Shown here: piece by piece, positions 8,188-16,457 of the stretch
Position numbering within the stretch: position 1 is the stretch's first letter
Layout of the letters: every line of letters starts with the position of its first letter
Position numbers and translations under genes: made by a program
Origin: Leifsonia sp. Leaf336
GTDB taxonomy: Bacteria; Actinomycetota; Actinomycetes; Actinomycetales; Microbacteriaceae
Direction of reading: 5' to 3'
Assembly (NCBI RefSeq): GCF_001423695.1
Contig: NZ_LMOZ01000001.1
Location: 692,443 to 756,442, forward strand
DNA length: 64,000 nucleotides
The notes under the pieces: generated by a model
What the model was told of the DNA's origin: nothing
Databases searched by the model: none
The model's input: the letters and a program-made list of their open reading frames with translations, nothing else

Positions 8188-9348
8188 TCACCGAGGAATC
8201 GGCGCCCCGCCCGACCACACCTGAAGCACACGGAAGTCGTCGTCGAGCAGCACGGCGTCGGCCGAATAGCCGGGCGCCAGCCTGCCCAGGTCGTCCGCGC
8301 GCCCGATCGCGGCGGCGGGCGTGCCGGTGAGCGCGAGCACGGCCTCCTCCACGCTCACGCCGACCTCCTGGACCGCGCGTCGCAGCGCCGCGTCTTGGGT
8401 GAGGGTCGAGCCCGCGATCGAGCCGCCGTCGGAGAGCCGGGCGACACCGCCGCGCACCTGCACCTGCAAACTCCCGAGAAAGTAGTCCCCGTCGGCTTCG
8501 CCGGCCGCGGCCATCGCGTCGGTGATCAGCGCCACCCGCCCCGGTGCGGCGGCGAACGCCATGCGCACGACCTCGGGGTGCACGTGGACGCCGTCGTTGA
8601 TGACCTCCACGGTGACGCCCGGCGTCCGCGTCGCGGCGGCGACCGGGCCGGGCGAGCGGTGGTGGATGCCGTCCATGCCGTTGAAGGCATGCGTCAGAAT
8701 CGTGGCACCCGCGTCGAATGCCGCACGGGTCTGCTCGTAGTCCGCGCCGGTGTGGCCGACGGCGACAACGACGCCCGCGTCGACGAAGGCGCGCACGGCC
8801 TCCATGCCGCCGGGGAGCTCGGGAGCGAGAGTGATCTGGCGCAGCGTCCCGCGGGCGCGCTCGAGCAACAGCTCGATGTCGGCCGAAGTCGCGGACCGCA
8901 GCAGAGCCGGGTCGTGCGCGCCCTTGTGGCCGACGTCGAGGAACGGACCTTCCAGGTGCGAGCCGAGCACACGGGAGTCCTCGGCGGCGAGGGAGGCGAC
9001 CATGCCGACGCGCTCGGCGAGCTCGGGCACCGTCGCCGTCACGAGGGACACGACGAACCGGGTCGTGCCGTGCCGCTGGTGCAGTTCGATCGCCGTGCGG
9101 ATCGCGTCGGGGCCGTCGTCGAACGCGGCACCGCCTCCGCCGTGGTTGTGGAGGTCGACGAAGCCGGGGGTCAGCCACCCGCCGTCCGCGTCGGTGACGA
9201 CGGCGTCAGGGGCGCCCGCGACGGCGGCGAGCCAGTCGTCGCCCGCGCCGGTCGCGCCGACGCGGTCGCCGTCGAACAGCACCCATGCGTTGCGGGCGAC
9301 ACGGCCCTCGCTGACGAGACGGGCGGAGTGGATCACATGCACGGTCAT
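8188..9348 (-). CDS. nagA: N-acetylhexosamine-6-phosphate deacetylase (second NagA/AgaA-like)
   Basis: A second amidohydrolase-type deacetylase of 386 residues. FVDLHNHGGGGAAF, LEGPFLDVGHKG, GHTGADYEQT, THAFNGMDGIHHRSPG and LITDAMAAAG line up with the motifs of the copy at 3637-4788, but many flanking residues differ. In the metal motif HCH is replaced by HNH, a pattern also common in the family. It is the last gene of a minus-strand operon with a tagatose/fructose-bisphosphate-type aldolase and a PfkB kinase, so its substrate may be GalNAc-6-phosphate (AgaA-like) rather than GlcNAc-6-phosphate. ATG 9348 follows the DeoR gene by 10 bp. Confidence 0.9.
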   Translation of the reverse strand: MTVHVIHSARLVSEGRVARNAWVLFDGDRVGATGAGDDWLAAVAGAPDAVVTDADGGWLTPGFVDLHNHGGGGAAFDDGPDAIRTAIELHQRHGTTRFVVSLVTATVPELAERVGMVASLAAEDSRVLGSHLEGPFLDVGHKGAHDPALLRSATSADIELLLERARGTLRQITLAPELPGGMEAVRAFVDAGVVVAVGHTGADYEQTRAAFDAGATILTHAFNGMDGIHHRSPGPVAAATRTPGVTVEVINDGVHVHPEVVRMAFAAAPGRVALITDAMAAAGEADGDYFLGSLQVQVRGGVARLSDGGSIAGSTLTQDAALRRAVQEVGVSVEEAVLALTGTPAAAIGRADDLGRLAPGYSADAVLLDDDFRVLQVWSGGAPIPR

Positions 9349-9358
9349 CCCCTCCAAC

Positions 9359-10144
9359 CTACGCGACGATGACTTCGATGCCCTGCTCGACGAAGGCGGC
9401 ATGCTGCTCGGCCGTGATGCCGTCGTCGGTGATCAGCGTGGTCAGGATCTTCGGGCCGCCCAGCGTGGCGAAGGCTTTGCGCCCGATCTTGCTGGAGTCG
9501 GCGACCACGACGGCGCGGGTGGCTCGGCGGGCCATCAGCGAGTTGACGCTGGCCTCGCCCTCGTCGTGGACCGTCGCGCCGATCAGCGGGTCGATGCCGT
9601 TGACGCCGATGAAGGCGATGTCCATCGTGATCTTCTCGAGCACGACGTCGCTGTACGGCCCGACGAGCTCGTAGGAGCGCGCGTGCACGACGCCTCCGGT
9701 GACCACCGTCTTGATCTGCGGCCGCATCACGAGCTGGGCGGCGATGTTGATGGCGTTGGTGACGACCGTGAGGTTGGGATGGGGCGACGGCTCCATGAGG
9801 TCGGGCCGGGAGCCGAGGACGCTCGCCACTGCGGTGCTGGTCGTGCCGCCGCACAGACCGACGACCGACCCGCGCGGGACCAGCGCGCTCGCCGCCTGCG
9901 CGATGCGGAGCTTCTCCGGCGCGTGCTGCTCGCGCTTGTAGCGGATCGGGAGGTCGTAGGCCACCGACTGACCGACCGCGCCGCCCCGGGTGCGGGTCAG
10001 GAGCTGCTGCGAGGCGAGGGCGTCGAGATCGCGTCGCGCCGTCGCCGCGGACACGTCGAGCTTCGCGACGATGTCCTCCACCTCGATCTGGCCCGTCTCC
10101 GCGAGGAGGTCGAGCACCGCGTTGAGGCGTTCGGCTCTGTTCAT
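9359..10144 (-). CDS. DeoR-family transcriptional regulator
   Basis: A 261-residue sugar-phosphate-responsive regulator. The N-terminal winged helix holds LAETGQIEVEDIVAKLDVSA followed by TARRDLDAL, the DeoR recognition helix. The C-terminal domain has GLCGGTTSTAVASVL and VVVADSSKIGRKAFATLG, typical of the DeoR phosphosugar sensor. It sits inside the amino-sugar operon, its ATG overlapping the aldolase stop by 4 bp. It probably represses this operon and perhaps the divergent ABC importer, responding to a pathway intermediate. Confidence 0.93.
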   Translation of the reverse strand: MNRAERLNAVLDLLAETGQIEVEDIVAKLDVSAATARRDLDALASQQLLTRTRGGAVGQSVAYDLPIRYKREQHAPEKLRIAQAASALVPRGSVVGLCGGTTSTAVASVLGSRPDLMEPSPHPNLTVVTNAINIAAQLVMRPQIKTVVTGGVVHARSYELVGPYSDVVLEKITMDIAFIGVNGIDPLIGATVHDEGEASVNSLMARRATRAVVVADSSKIGRKAFATLGGPKILTTLITDDGITAEQHAAFVEQGIEVIVA

Positions 10145-11013
10145 GGCTGTGCTGTCTCCGTCTCGTCGGGCGTGCGCGCCGCGACGTCGAACAGGGTCAG
10201 CAGGCGGGCCGCCTCTGCCGCGACCGCGGCGCGTCCCTCGCGCACGTAGCGGCGCGAGTCGACGACGTCGGGATTCGCGCCGAGGTAGGCACGGATCGCG
10301 TCGGTGAAGAAGCGGTTGAGGTGGGTGGAGACGTTGACCTTGGTGATGCCGGCGCGGATCGCCGCCTCGATCGTCTCATCTGCGACCCCGGAGGAGCCGT
10401 GCAGCACGAGCGGAACGGGGACGGCGTGTCGCAGCGAGGCGATCAGGCCGAGGTCGAGCTGGGCGGTGCGCTCGGTCATCGCGTGCGAGCTTCCGACAGC
10501 CACCGCCAGCGCGTCGACGCCGGTCTCGTCGACGAACCGGCGCGCCTCCGCCGGGTCGGTGCGGACTCCCGGTGCGTGCGCGCCGTCCTTGCCGCCGATC
10601 TCGCCGAGCTCGGCCTCGACCGACACGTCGTTCGCGTGCGCGTATTCGACGACGCGCACGGTGGCCTCCACATTGGCGTCGTAGGGGAGGGTCGAGCCGT
10701 CGAACATGACGGACCCGAACCCGAGGTCGATCGCACGTCGCGTCAGCTCCTCGTCCTCCGCGTGATCGAGGTGCACGGCGACGTGCGCCGACGATTCGGA
10801 CGCGAGGGCGATGGCGCCGCGGGCGATCGGCTCGAGCGCGCCGTGGTACTGCACGCAGTTCTGCGAGATCTGCAGGATGACCGGGCGGCGCGACTCCTCG
10901 GCGGCCGCGACGAGCGCCTCCGCCGTCTCCAGATGGATGACGTTGAACGCGGCGACGCCCGTGCGTGCGGCGACCGCTCCGTGCAGGAGGTCGAGAGTGG
11001 GGACGAGGGGCAT
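10141..11013 (-). CDS. class II aldolase of the tagatose/fructose-bisphosphate family (KbaY/AgaY-like)
   Basis: A zinc-dependent aldolase that splits a ketohexose-1,6-bisphosphate into dihydroxyacetone phosphate and glyceraldehyde-3-phosphate. AFNVIHLETAEALVAAAE, VHLDHAEDEELTRRAI (zinc HxDH), EAELGEIGGKDG, LHGSSGVADETI and ITKVNVSTHLN are the metal and phosphate motifs in order. The 290-residue length is that of the KbaY/GatY/AgaY group. Neighbours (a PfkB kinase upstream, an N-acetylhexosamine deacetylase downstream) favour tagatose-1,6-bisphosphate; fructose-1,6-bisphosphate cannot be excluded from sequence alone. Confidence 0.9.
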   Translation of the reverse strand: MPLVPTLDLLHGAVAARTGVAAFNVIHLETAEALVAAAEESRRPVILQISQNCVQYHGALEPIARGAIALASESSAHVAVHLDHAEDEELTRRAIDLGFGSVMFDGSTLPYDANVEATVRVVEYAHANDVSVEAELGEIGGKDGAHAPGVRTDPAEARRFVDETGVDALAVAVGSSHAMTERTAQLDLGLIASLRHAVPVPLVLHGSSGVADETIEAAIRAGITKVNVSTHLNRFFTDAIRAYLGANPDVVDSRRYVREGRAAVAAEAARLLTLFDVAARTPDETETAQP

Positions 11014-11045
11014 GGGGGATCTCCGGTGGGTCGGCGGTCGGCGGG

Positions 11046-11954
11046 TCAGGAGAGCACGAGGCGGGCCTCGTACTCCGGGTAGGCGGGGTCGAGCTCGCCC
11101 GCGAGCGGGGCGAGGACGGCGGCGGCCGACCAGGCGGTGGCGCGGCGCACGAGCGTGGCGGGGTCGGCGATGCCGGAGGCCAGCGCGGAGGCGACGGCCG
11201 CGACCGCGGCGTCGCCCGCTCCGGTCGCGTTGCCCGAGAGCGGCTGCGGCAGGCGGGCGGAGGAGACGTCCGTCGCGCTCACCGCCAGCATCCCGTCGGC
11301 GCCGAGGGATACGAGGACGAGCCGTGCGCCGGCGGCGATCAGCGCGCGTGCGCCCTCGACGGGGTCGTCGATGCCGATGGTGTCGGCGAGCTCGCGCCGA
11401 TTCGGCTTGAGCACGTCGGCCCCCGCCTCGGCTGCCGTAAGCAGCGGGAGGCCCGTCGCGTCGATGACGCTGGGGATGCCGCGTCGACGGGCGGCCTCCA
11501 CCAACTCGGCGTAGAACGCGTCCGGGGCGCCGGGCGGGAGGCTGCCGGAGCCGACGATCGCGGTCGCCGGCACGGCGAGGCGCTGGACGGCCTCGCGCAG
11601 CGCCGTCCACTCGCCCGGCGACAGCGGGCCGCCCTCCTCGTTGAAGATCGTGGTCACGCCGGAGCCCTCGTCGACGATCGCGACGCTGCTGCGGGTCGGT
11701 GAGGAGACCGGGACCAGCTCCGACGGCAGTCCGGCGGCCTCCAGGTCGTCGGCGAGCCGCAGCCCGGGCGCCCCGCCCGCGGTGGTCAGCGCGAATGCGG
11801 CGCCGCCGGTCTGCGCGACGACGCGGGCCACGTTGAGGCCCTTGCCCCCCGCTCGTGCGGCCGGCGCGGCGATCCGATGGGTCTCGCCGGGCTCGAGGGC
11901 GGCGACGCGATACGTCAGGTCGATGGCGGGGTTCGGGGTGACGGTGAGGATCAT
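11046..11954 (-). CDS. PfkB-family 1-phosphofructokinase / tagatose-6-phosphate kinase
   Basis: A 302-residue ribokinase-fold sugar-phosphate kinase. MILTVTPNPAIDLTY at the N-terminus and ARAGGKGLNVARVVAQ are signatures of the FruK/LacC subgroup. GNATGAGDAAVAAVA contains the anion hole and catalytic Asp (GAGD). In this operon it should make the bisphosphate that the next enzyme, the aldolase, splits, so tagatose-6-phosphate kinase is the preferred role; fructose-1-phosphate kinase is the alternative. The ATG overlaps the ROK stop by 4 bp, and a 32-bp gap separates it from the aldolase. Confidence 0.9.
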   Translation of the reverse strand: MILTVTPNPAIDLTYRVAALEPGETHRIAAPAARAGGKGLNVARVVAQTGGAAFALTTAGGAPGLRLADDLEAAGLPSELVPVSSPTRSSVAIVDEGSGVTTIFNEEGGPLSPGEWTALREAVQRLAVPATAIVGSGSLPPGAPDAFYAELVEAARRRGIPSVIDATGLPLLTAAEAGADVLKPNRRELADTIGIDDPVEGARALIAAGARLVLVSLGADGMLAVSATDVSSARLPQPLSGNATGAGDAAVAAVASALASGIADPATLVRRATAWSAAAVLAPLAGELDPAYPEYEARLVLS

Positions 11955-12919
11955 CGGGCTCTCTCGGGGATGGGGGCGGCGAGGAGTTCCCGCGCGCGCA
12001 GGGCCGCGCCGATCACGCCCGCGTTCTCGCCGATGCGCGCAGCGAGCAGCAGCGGGCGCCGGTGGAAGGTCAGGATGCCGTCGAGACGTTCGGCGAGGGG
12101 GATGAAGAGGGCGTCGCCGGCCTGGGCGAGGCCGCCGCCGATCACGATCGCCTCCGGGGCGAGCAGGGCGACGGTGTGGGAGAGATCGAGCGCGAGAGCG
12201 TCGAGCGCCGAGTCCCAGATGCGCTGGGCCGCGGGGTCGCCGGCCGTCGCGCGCTCCAGCACCTCCCGCGAACCGGCCACCGGCACCCCGCTGAGCGCGG
12301 TGTAGCGGCGCGCGATGGCGGCGGCGGAGGCCACGGCCTCCAGACAGCCGCGACCGCCGCACGCGCACTCCGGGCCGTCCGCCACCCGGGAGTGCCCGAT
12401 CTCGCCGGCCATGCCGCCGCCGGTGAACAGCGTGCCGTCGATGAAGATCGCGCCGGCGATGCCGGTACCGATCGCCATCACGACGACGTCGCGGAAATCC
12501 TTCGCAGCGCCGAGCCGGTACTCCGCCTCGCCGGCGGCTCGCACATCGTGGCTGAACGAGACCGGGAGGCCGAGGACCTGCGACGCGCGATCCCGGAACG
12601 GGTAGTCGCGCCAGCCCAGGTTCTCGGCCAGCACGCCGACGCCGCGCACCTCGTCCACATGACCGGGCACGACCAGCCCGGCCGCGGCCGGCTCGATCTC
12701 GGGATGGGTGCGGGCGAACTCGTCGAGCAGCGCGGCGGTCGCGGCGACGACGGCGTCGCCGGTGTGCTCGCCGTCGAGCGGGGTCGGCCGTCGGAGGAGC
12801 TCGACGATCCGGCCGGAGGAATCGATCAGGGCGGCCTTGAGGTCCGTGCCTCCGACGTCGATGGCGAGCACCGGGTGCCCGGCGCCCAGCCGGTCGTCGA
12901 GTCGGGTGTCGGACGCCAC
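11951..12919 (-). CDS. ROK-family sugar kinase
   Basis: A 322-residue ROK kinase. VLAIDVGGTDLKAALID is the ATP loop, HDVRAAGEAEYRLG holds the catalytic Asp, and GMAGEIGHSRVADGPECACG with GRGCLEAVAS forms the zinc site. No DNA-binding helix-turn-helix precedes it. It is the first gene of the minus-strand operon, so it should phosphorylate the sugar imported by the divergent ABC system, presumably an N-acetylhexosamine such as GalNAc or GlcNAc. It is a paralogue of the ROK kinase at 1833-2735. Confidence 0.9.
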   Translation of the reverse strand: MASDTRLDDRLGAGHPVLAIDVGGTDLKAALIDSSGRIVELLRRPTPLDGEHTGDAVVAATAALLDEFARTHPEIEPAAAGLVVPGHVDEVRGVGVLAENLGWRDYPFRDRASQVLGLPVSFSHDVRAAGEAEYRLGAAKDFRDVVVMAIGTGIAGAIFIDGTLFTGGGMAGEIGHSRVADGPECACGGRGCLEAVASAAAIARRYTALSGVPVAGSREVLERATAGDPAAQRIWDSALDALALDLSHTVALLAPEAIVIGGGLAQAGDALFIPLAERLDGILTFHRRPLLLAARIGENAGVIGAALRARELLAAPIPERAR

Positions 12920-13232
12920 TGCTCACTCCTCTGCGACGACGATTCGGTCGCGTCAATGATCGCTTATGAGCGTAACGCTTGTCTACTAATCATTTTCAAT
13001 CGCCGCACGAAGGAGGCCGGGTGATGAGGGACGGCGGTGTTACGGATATGTAAAGAAGTTGAACAAATTCCTTGACGTGGCCTTCGCGATGCGTAAGTAT
13101 TCGAGCAACCAATGAGTGCATCTGATTGTTTTTGCTCAAAACAAATCACGAAGCATCATCCATAAGTGCATCGTCGCGCACCGCACCACGTTCGGCGACG
13201 GTCGCTATCCAGAGCGAGAGTGAGGAAAGTCG
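12920..13232. promoter_or_regulatory. divergent promoter/operator region between kinase operon and ABC importer
   Basis: A 313-bp AT-richer gap with no gene. For the importer, TTGACG (13072-13077), a 17-bp spacer and AAGTAT (13095-13100) form a plausible sigma-A promoter. Just downstream, GAGCAA (13103-13108) and TTGCTC (13132-13137) form inverted arms, a likely operator over the start of transcription. Near the kinase start, CGCTTATGAGCG (12961-12972) and AGCGTAACGCT (12969-12979) are small overlapping palindromes, followed by ACTAATCATTTTC. I infer control by the DeoR protein of this operon; no binding data are available. Confidence 0.5.
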
Positions 13233-14474
13233 ATGAAGAAGTCTGTGCGGTGGGGGGCCACTGTCGCCACGGCGGCGGTTGCCACCCTGACCCTCGCGTC
13301 CTGCGGCTTCAGCGGGGGATCGGGCGACTCGGCCGGCGGCGGCAACGACCTCAACCTGATGGTCGCGAGCTACTCCGACAACACCAAGGCCGAATGGCAG
13401 CAGATCATCAAGGACTTCGAGGCCAAGAACAAGGGCATCACGGTCAACCTCGACGTCGAGTCGTGGACGGACATCAACAACGTCATCAAGACCAAGATCC
13501 AGGCAGGCAAGCAGCCTGACATCCTGAACATCGACGCGTTCGCCGGGTTCGCCGCCGACGACCTGCTCTACCCGGCGAAGGACATCGTCTCGGCCAAGAC
13601 CCTCGACGACTTCCAGCCGGCGTTCAACAAGAACGCGAGCATCGACGGCACCCAGTTGGGGCTCCCGTTCATCGCGTCGGCGCGAGCGCTGTTCTACAAC
13701 AAGGATGATTTCGCCAAGGCGGGGATCATGGAGCCGCCGAAGACGTGGGCCGACTTCGAGGCCGACGCGGCCAAGTTGAAGGCTGCAGGGGTGACCCCTT
13801 ACGGCATGCCCCTGGGCGCCGAGGAGGCCCAGGCAGAGACCGCGATCTGGTTCTACGGAGCAGGAGGCGGCTATGGCGATGCCAAGACGCTGACGATCGA
13901 CAGCGCCGAGAACGTGACCGGCGCGACCGAGATGCAGAAGATCATCAACCAGGGCTTCACGGAGGCGAACCCCGGTTCGACCAACCGCACTCCGCTGATG
14001 AACGTCTTCATCCAGGGTCAGCTCGGCATGCAGATCGGCCTCCCGCCGATCGTGGGCCAGATCAAGGACAAGAACCCGTCGCTGAAGTACGGGATCGCGC
14101 CGATCCCGACCAAGGACGGCTCCGCCTTCACGCTGGGCGTCGCCGATCACCTGATGGCGTTCAAGAACAAGACCGACAAGAAGGCAGCGATCACGAAGTT
14201 CCTCGACTACTTCTACTCGCCGGCCGTCTACACCAAGTGGGTCGGCGCGGAGGGCTTCCTGCCCACCACCAAGTCCGGCGCGGACTCGATGGCGTCGAAC
14301 ACCGACATCAAGCCGTTCCTCGACCTGCTGCCGAACGCGAAGTTCTACCCGTCGACGAACCCGAACTGGTCGGCCGCCCAGGGCGCCATCCAGAGCCAGA
14401 TCGGCCAGCTCGGACAGGGCGCCAGCCCGTCCGATCTGCTGAAGTCCATCCAGGCGAAGGCCGCGGGCCAGTAG
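13233..14474 (+). CDS. sugar ABC transporter substrate-binding lipoprotein
   Basis: The extracellular binding protein of a CUT1 carbohydrate importer, 413 residues. MKKSVRWGATVATAAVATLTL followed by ASCGF is a lipoprotein signal peptide with the lipidated Cys near residue 24. The mature part follows the family-1 solute-binding pattern (LNLMVASYSDNTKAEWQQI, then KTKIQAGKQPDILNIDAFAG and the late DYFYSPAVYTKWV). The ribosome-binding site GAGGAAAG lies 8 bp before ATG 13233. Two permeases follow directly. The divergent kinase operon suggests an N-acetylhexosamine or a short oligosaccharide as ligand. Confidence 0.93.
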   Translation: MKKSVRWGATVATAAVATLTLASCGFSGGSGDSAGGGNDLNLMVASYSDNTKAEWQQIIKDFEAKNKGITVNLDVESWTDINNVIKTKIQAGKQPDILNIDAFAGFAADDLLYPAKDIVSAKTLDDFQPAFNKNASIDGTQLGLPFIASARALFYNKDDFAKAGIMEPPKTWADFEADAAKLKAAGVTPYGMPLGAEEAQAETAIWFYGAGGGYGDAKTLTIDSAENVTGATEMQKIINQGFTEANPGSTNRTPLMNVFIQGQLGMQIGLPPIVGQIKDKNPSLKYGIAPIPTKDGSAFTLGVADHLMAFKNKTDKKAAITKFLDYFYSPAVYTKWVGAEGFLPTTKSGADSMASNTDIKPFLDLLPNAKFYPSTNPNWSAAQGAIQSQIGQLGQGASPSDLLKSIQAKAAGQ

Positions 14475-14481
14475 CACCGGC

Positions 14482-15438
14482 ATGAGCTCGACCATCGAAA
14501 CGACCACGACGGGGGCGGCCACCGGCCGTCCCCGCCGCGGGGCGCCGCCCGCACGGCATGCCAACGCGACCACGCTGTGGAACGCCGTGCCCTGGACGCT
14601 CCCCGCGCTCATCCTCATCTTCGGCGTCGTGCTGTTCCCCGCCGGCTACATGATCTTCAACTCGACGCGCAAGATCTCGGTCGCCGGCGTCGACCACGGG
14701 TCGGTCGGCCTCCAGAACTACATCACCGTGCTCTCCCGCCCGGAGATCCCGCAGATCCTGCTCAACACGTTCATCTGGGTGGTGTCGGTCGTGGTCATCA
14801 CGGTCGTGATCTCCTTGGCGCTGGCGCAGTTCCTCGACAAGAACTTCCCCGGCCGCCGCTGGGTGCGGATGGCGATCATCGTGCCGTGGGCCGCCAGCGT
14901 GGTGATGACCACGACCGTGTTCGTCTACGGCCTCGACCCCTTCTACGGGATCATCAACAAGTTCCTCGTCGACATCCACGTGCTCGCGCAGCCGTTCGGC
15001 TTCACCAAGGAGCCGGTGCCGGCGTTCCTGTCGTCGATCGCGATCGCGGTGTTCGTGTCGCTGCCGTTCACGACCTACACGATCCTCGCCGGGCTCGCGG
15101 GCATTCCGGGCGACATGCTGGAGGCGGCGAAGGTCGACGGAGCCGGTGCCATGCGCTCCTACTTCGGCGTGACCCTGCCCAACCTGCGCCCGGCGATCGC
15201 CCTGGCCAGCCTCATCAACATCATCAACGTCTTCAACTCCCTGCCGATCCTCAAGCTGATGACCGGGTCGATCCCCGGCTACAAGGCGGACACGACCACG
15301 ACCTACGTGTTCAAGTTGCTGCAAAACGAGCAGCGCATCGACCTCTCGAGCGCGCTCAGCGTGATCAACTTCCTGATCGTGCTCGTCGTCGTGGCGCTCT
15401 ACCTGTGGATCGTCAAGCCGATGAAGGAGGTCTCGTGA
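14482..15438 (+). CDS. sugar ABC transporter permease (MalF type)
   Basis: An integral membrane subunit of 318 residues with six predicted helices, beginning with WTLPALILIFGVVLFPAGYM after a 30-residue cytosolic tail. The EAA loop, which docks the ATPase, is visible as DMLEAAKVDGAGAMRSYFGV followed by TLPNLRPAI. It is paired with the next permease (GTGA overlap) and the lipoprotein upstream. No ATPase gene is nearby; actinobacteria often power such importers with a shared MsiK-type ATPase encoded elsewhere. Confidence 0.94.
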   Translation: MSSTIETTTTGAATGRPRRGAPPARHANATTLWNAVPWTLPALILIFGVVLFPAGYMIFNSTRKISVAGVDHGSVGLQNYITVLSRPEIPQILLNTFIWVVSVVVITVVISLALAQFLDKNFPGRRWVRMAIIVPWAASVVMTTTVFVYGLDPFYGIINKFLVDIHVLAQPFGFTKEPVPAFLSSIAIAVFVSLPFTTYTILAGLAGIPGDMLEAAKVDGAGAMRSYFGVTLPNLRPAIALASLINIINVFNSLPILKLMTGSIPGYKADTTTTYVFKLLQNEQRIDLSSALSVINFLIVLVVVALYLWIVKPMKEVS

Positions 15439-16334
15439 CCGCACCGGCCCCCGTCGCGCTCGCCGGAGCAGGCGTCTCGCCCGCCCCCCGCCGCCGTCCG
15501 CGCTCGCGCTTCTCGTGGCGCGTCGCGGGCAAGGTGATCGCGGGAATCGTGATCGCCCTCGTGTTCATCGCGCCCTACCTCATCATGCTGATCGGGTCGT
15601 TCAAGAGCCGGGACAACATCCTCGCCGTCCCGCCGACCTACCTGCCGACGCAGTGGCACCCCGAGAACTACCTCACGATGTGGTCGACGCCCGAGACGCC
15701 GCTGCCGCTCAACCTGATCTCCACCATCGTGATCTCGGTGTTCGCGACCGTGCTTGTGCTCCTGGTCTGCGTCCCCGCGGCCTACTACACGGCGCGGTTC
15801 CGCTTCCCCGGACGCGGGGTGTTCCTCTTCCTGGTCATCGTGACGCAGATGCTGCAGCCCACGGTGCTGGCGACCGGCCTCTTCAAAGAGATGGTCGCGC
15901 TCGGGATCAACGACACCTGGCTCGCGATGATCCTGGTCAACGCCGCGTTCAACCTGGCGTTCGCCATCTGGATCATGCACACCTTCTTCGCCGGCGTGCC
16001 CAAGGAGGTCGACGAGGCCGCCCAGCTCGACGGCGCAGGCAAGTGGACGGTGCTCCTGCGGGTGCAGCTGCCGCTGGTCTGGCCGGGCATCGTGACGGCC
16101 ATCATCTACACGTTCGTCGCCTCCTGGAATGAGTTCGCGGCGAGCCTCGTGATCCTGTCCACTGACGCCAACCAGCCGCTGTCTGTCGCGCTGACCAAGT
16201 TCGTCGGCCAGTACGACGCGGCGTGGCAGTACGTGTTCGCGGTGTCCATCGTCGCGGTGATCCCGGTCGTCGTCCTGTTCGCGCTCATCGAGAAGCGGCT
16301 CGTCGGAGGGCTCACCGCGGGAAGCGTCAAGTAG
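15435..16334 (+). CDS. sugar ABC transporter permease (MalG type)
   Basis: The second membrane subunit, 299 residues with six helices. The family pattern IVIALVFIAPYLIMLIGSFK is the first helix and start of the periplasmic loop; KEVDEAAQLDGAGKWTVLLR is the EAA loop, followed by VQLPLVWPGI. The GTG start at 15435 overlaps the previous stop. The tail EKRLVGGLTAGSVK resembles the end of the partial permease at 2-211, showing that the two importers are of the same family. A hairpin terminator lies 26 bp downstream. Confidence 0.94.
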   Translation: MTAPAPVALAGAGVSPAPRRRPRSRFSWRVAGKVIAGIVIALVFIAPYLIMLIGSFKSRDNILAVPPTYLPTQWHPENYLTMWSTPETPLPLNLISTIVISVFATVLVLLVCVPAAYYTARFRFPGRGVFLFLVIVTQMLQPTVLATGLFKEMVALGINDTWLAMILVNAAFNLAFAIWIMHTFFAGVPKEVDEAAQLDGAGKWTVLLRVQLPLVWPGIVTAIIYTFVASWNEFAASLVILSTDANQPLSVALTKFVGQYDAAWQYVFAVSIVAVIPVVVLFALIEKRLVGGLTAGSVK

Positions 16335-16359
16335 CGGCCGCTCTCCACGGCCTCCGGCT

Positions 16360-16398
16360 GGGGGCACCCGCGCGTGTGGCGCGATGCGGGTGCTCCCC
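16360..16398 (+). terminator. hairpin after the ABC importer operon
   Basis: GCACCCGC (16364-16371) pairs with GCGGGTGC (16386-16393); flanking GGGG and CCCC extend the stem with one bulged base. The 14-nt loop is GC-rich and no U tract follows, as usual for actinobacterial terminators. It lies 26 bp after the last permease stop. Confidence 0.6.
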
Positions 16399-16457
16399 GA
16401 ATTCAGGTCCATGCCCCGTGCTCAGACGGAGCGGTTCCCGGGAGTAGCATCGAATCG

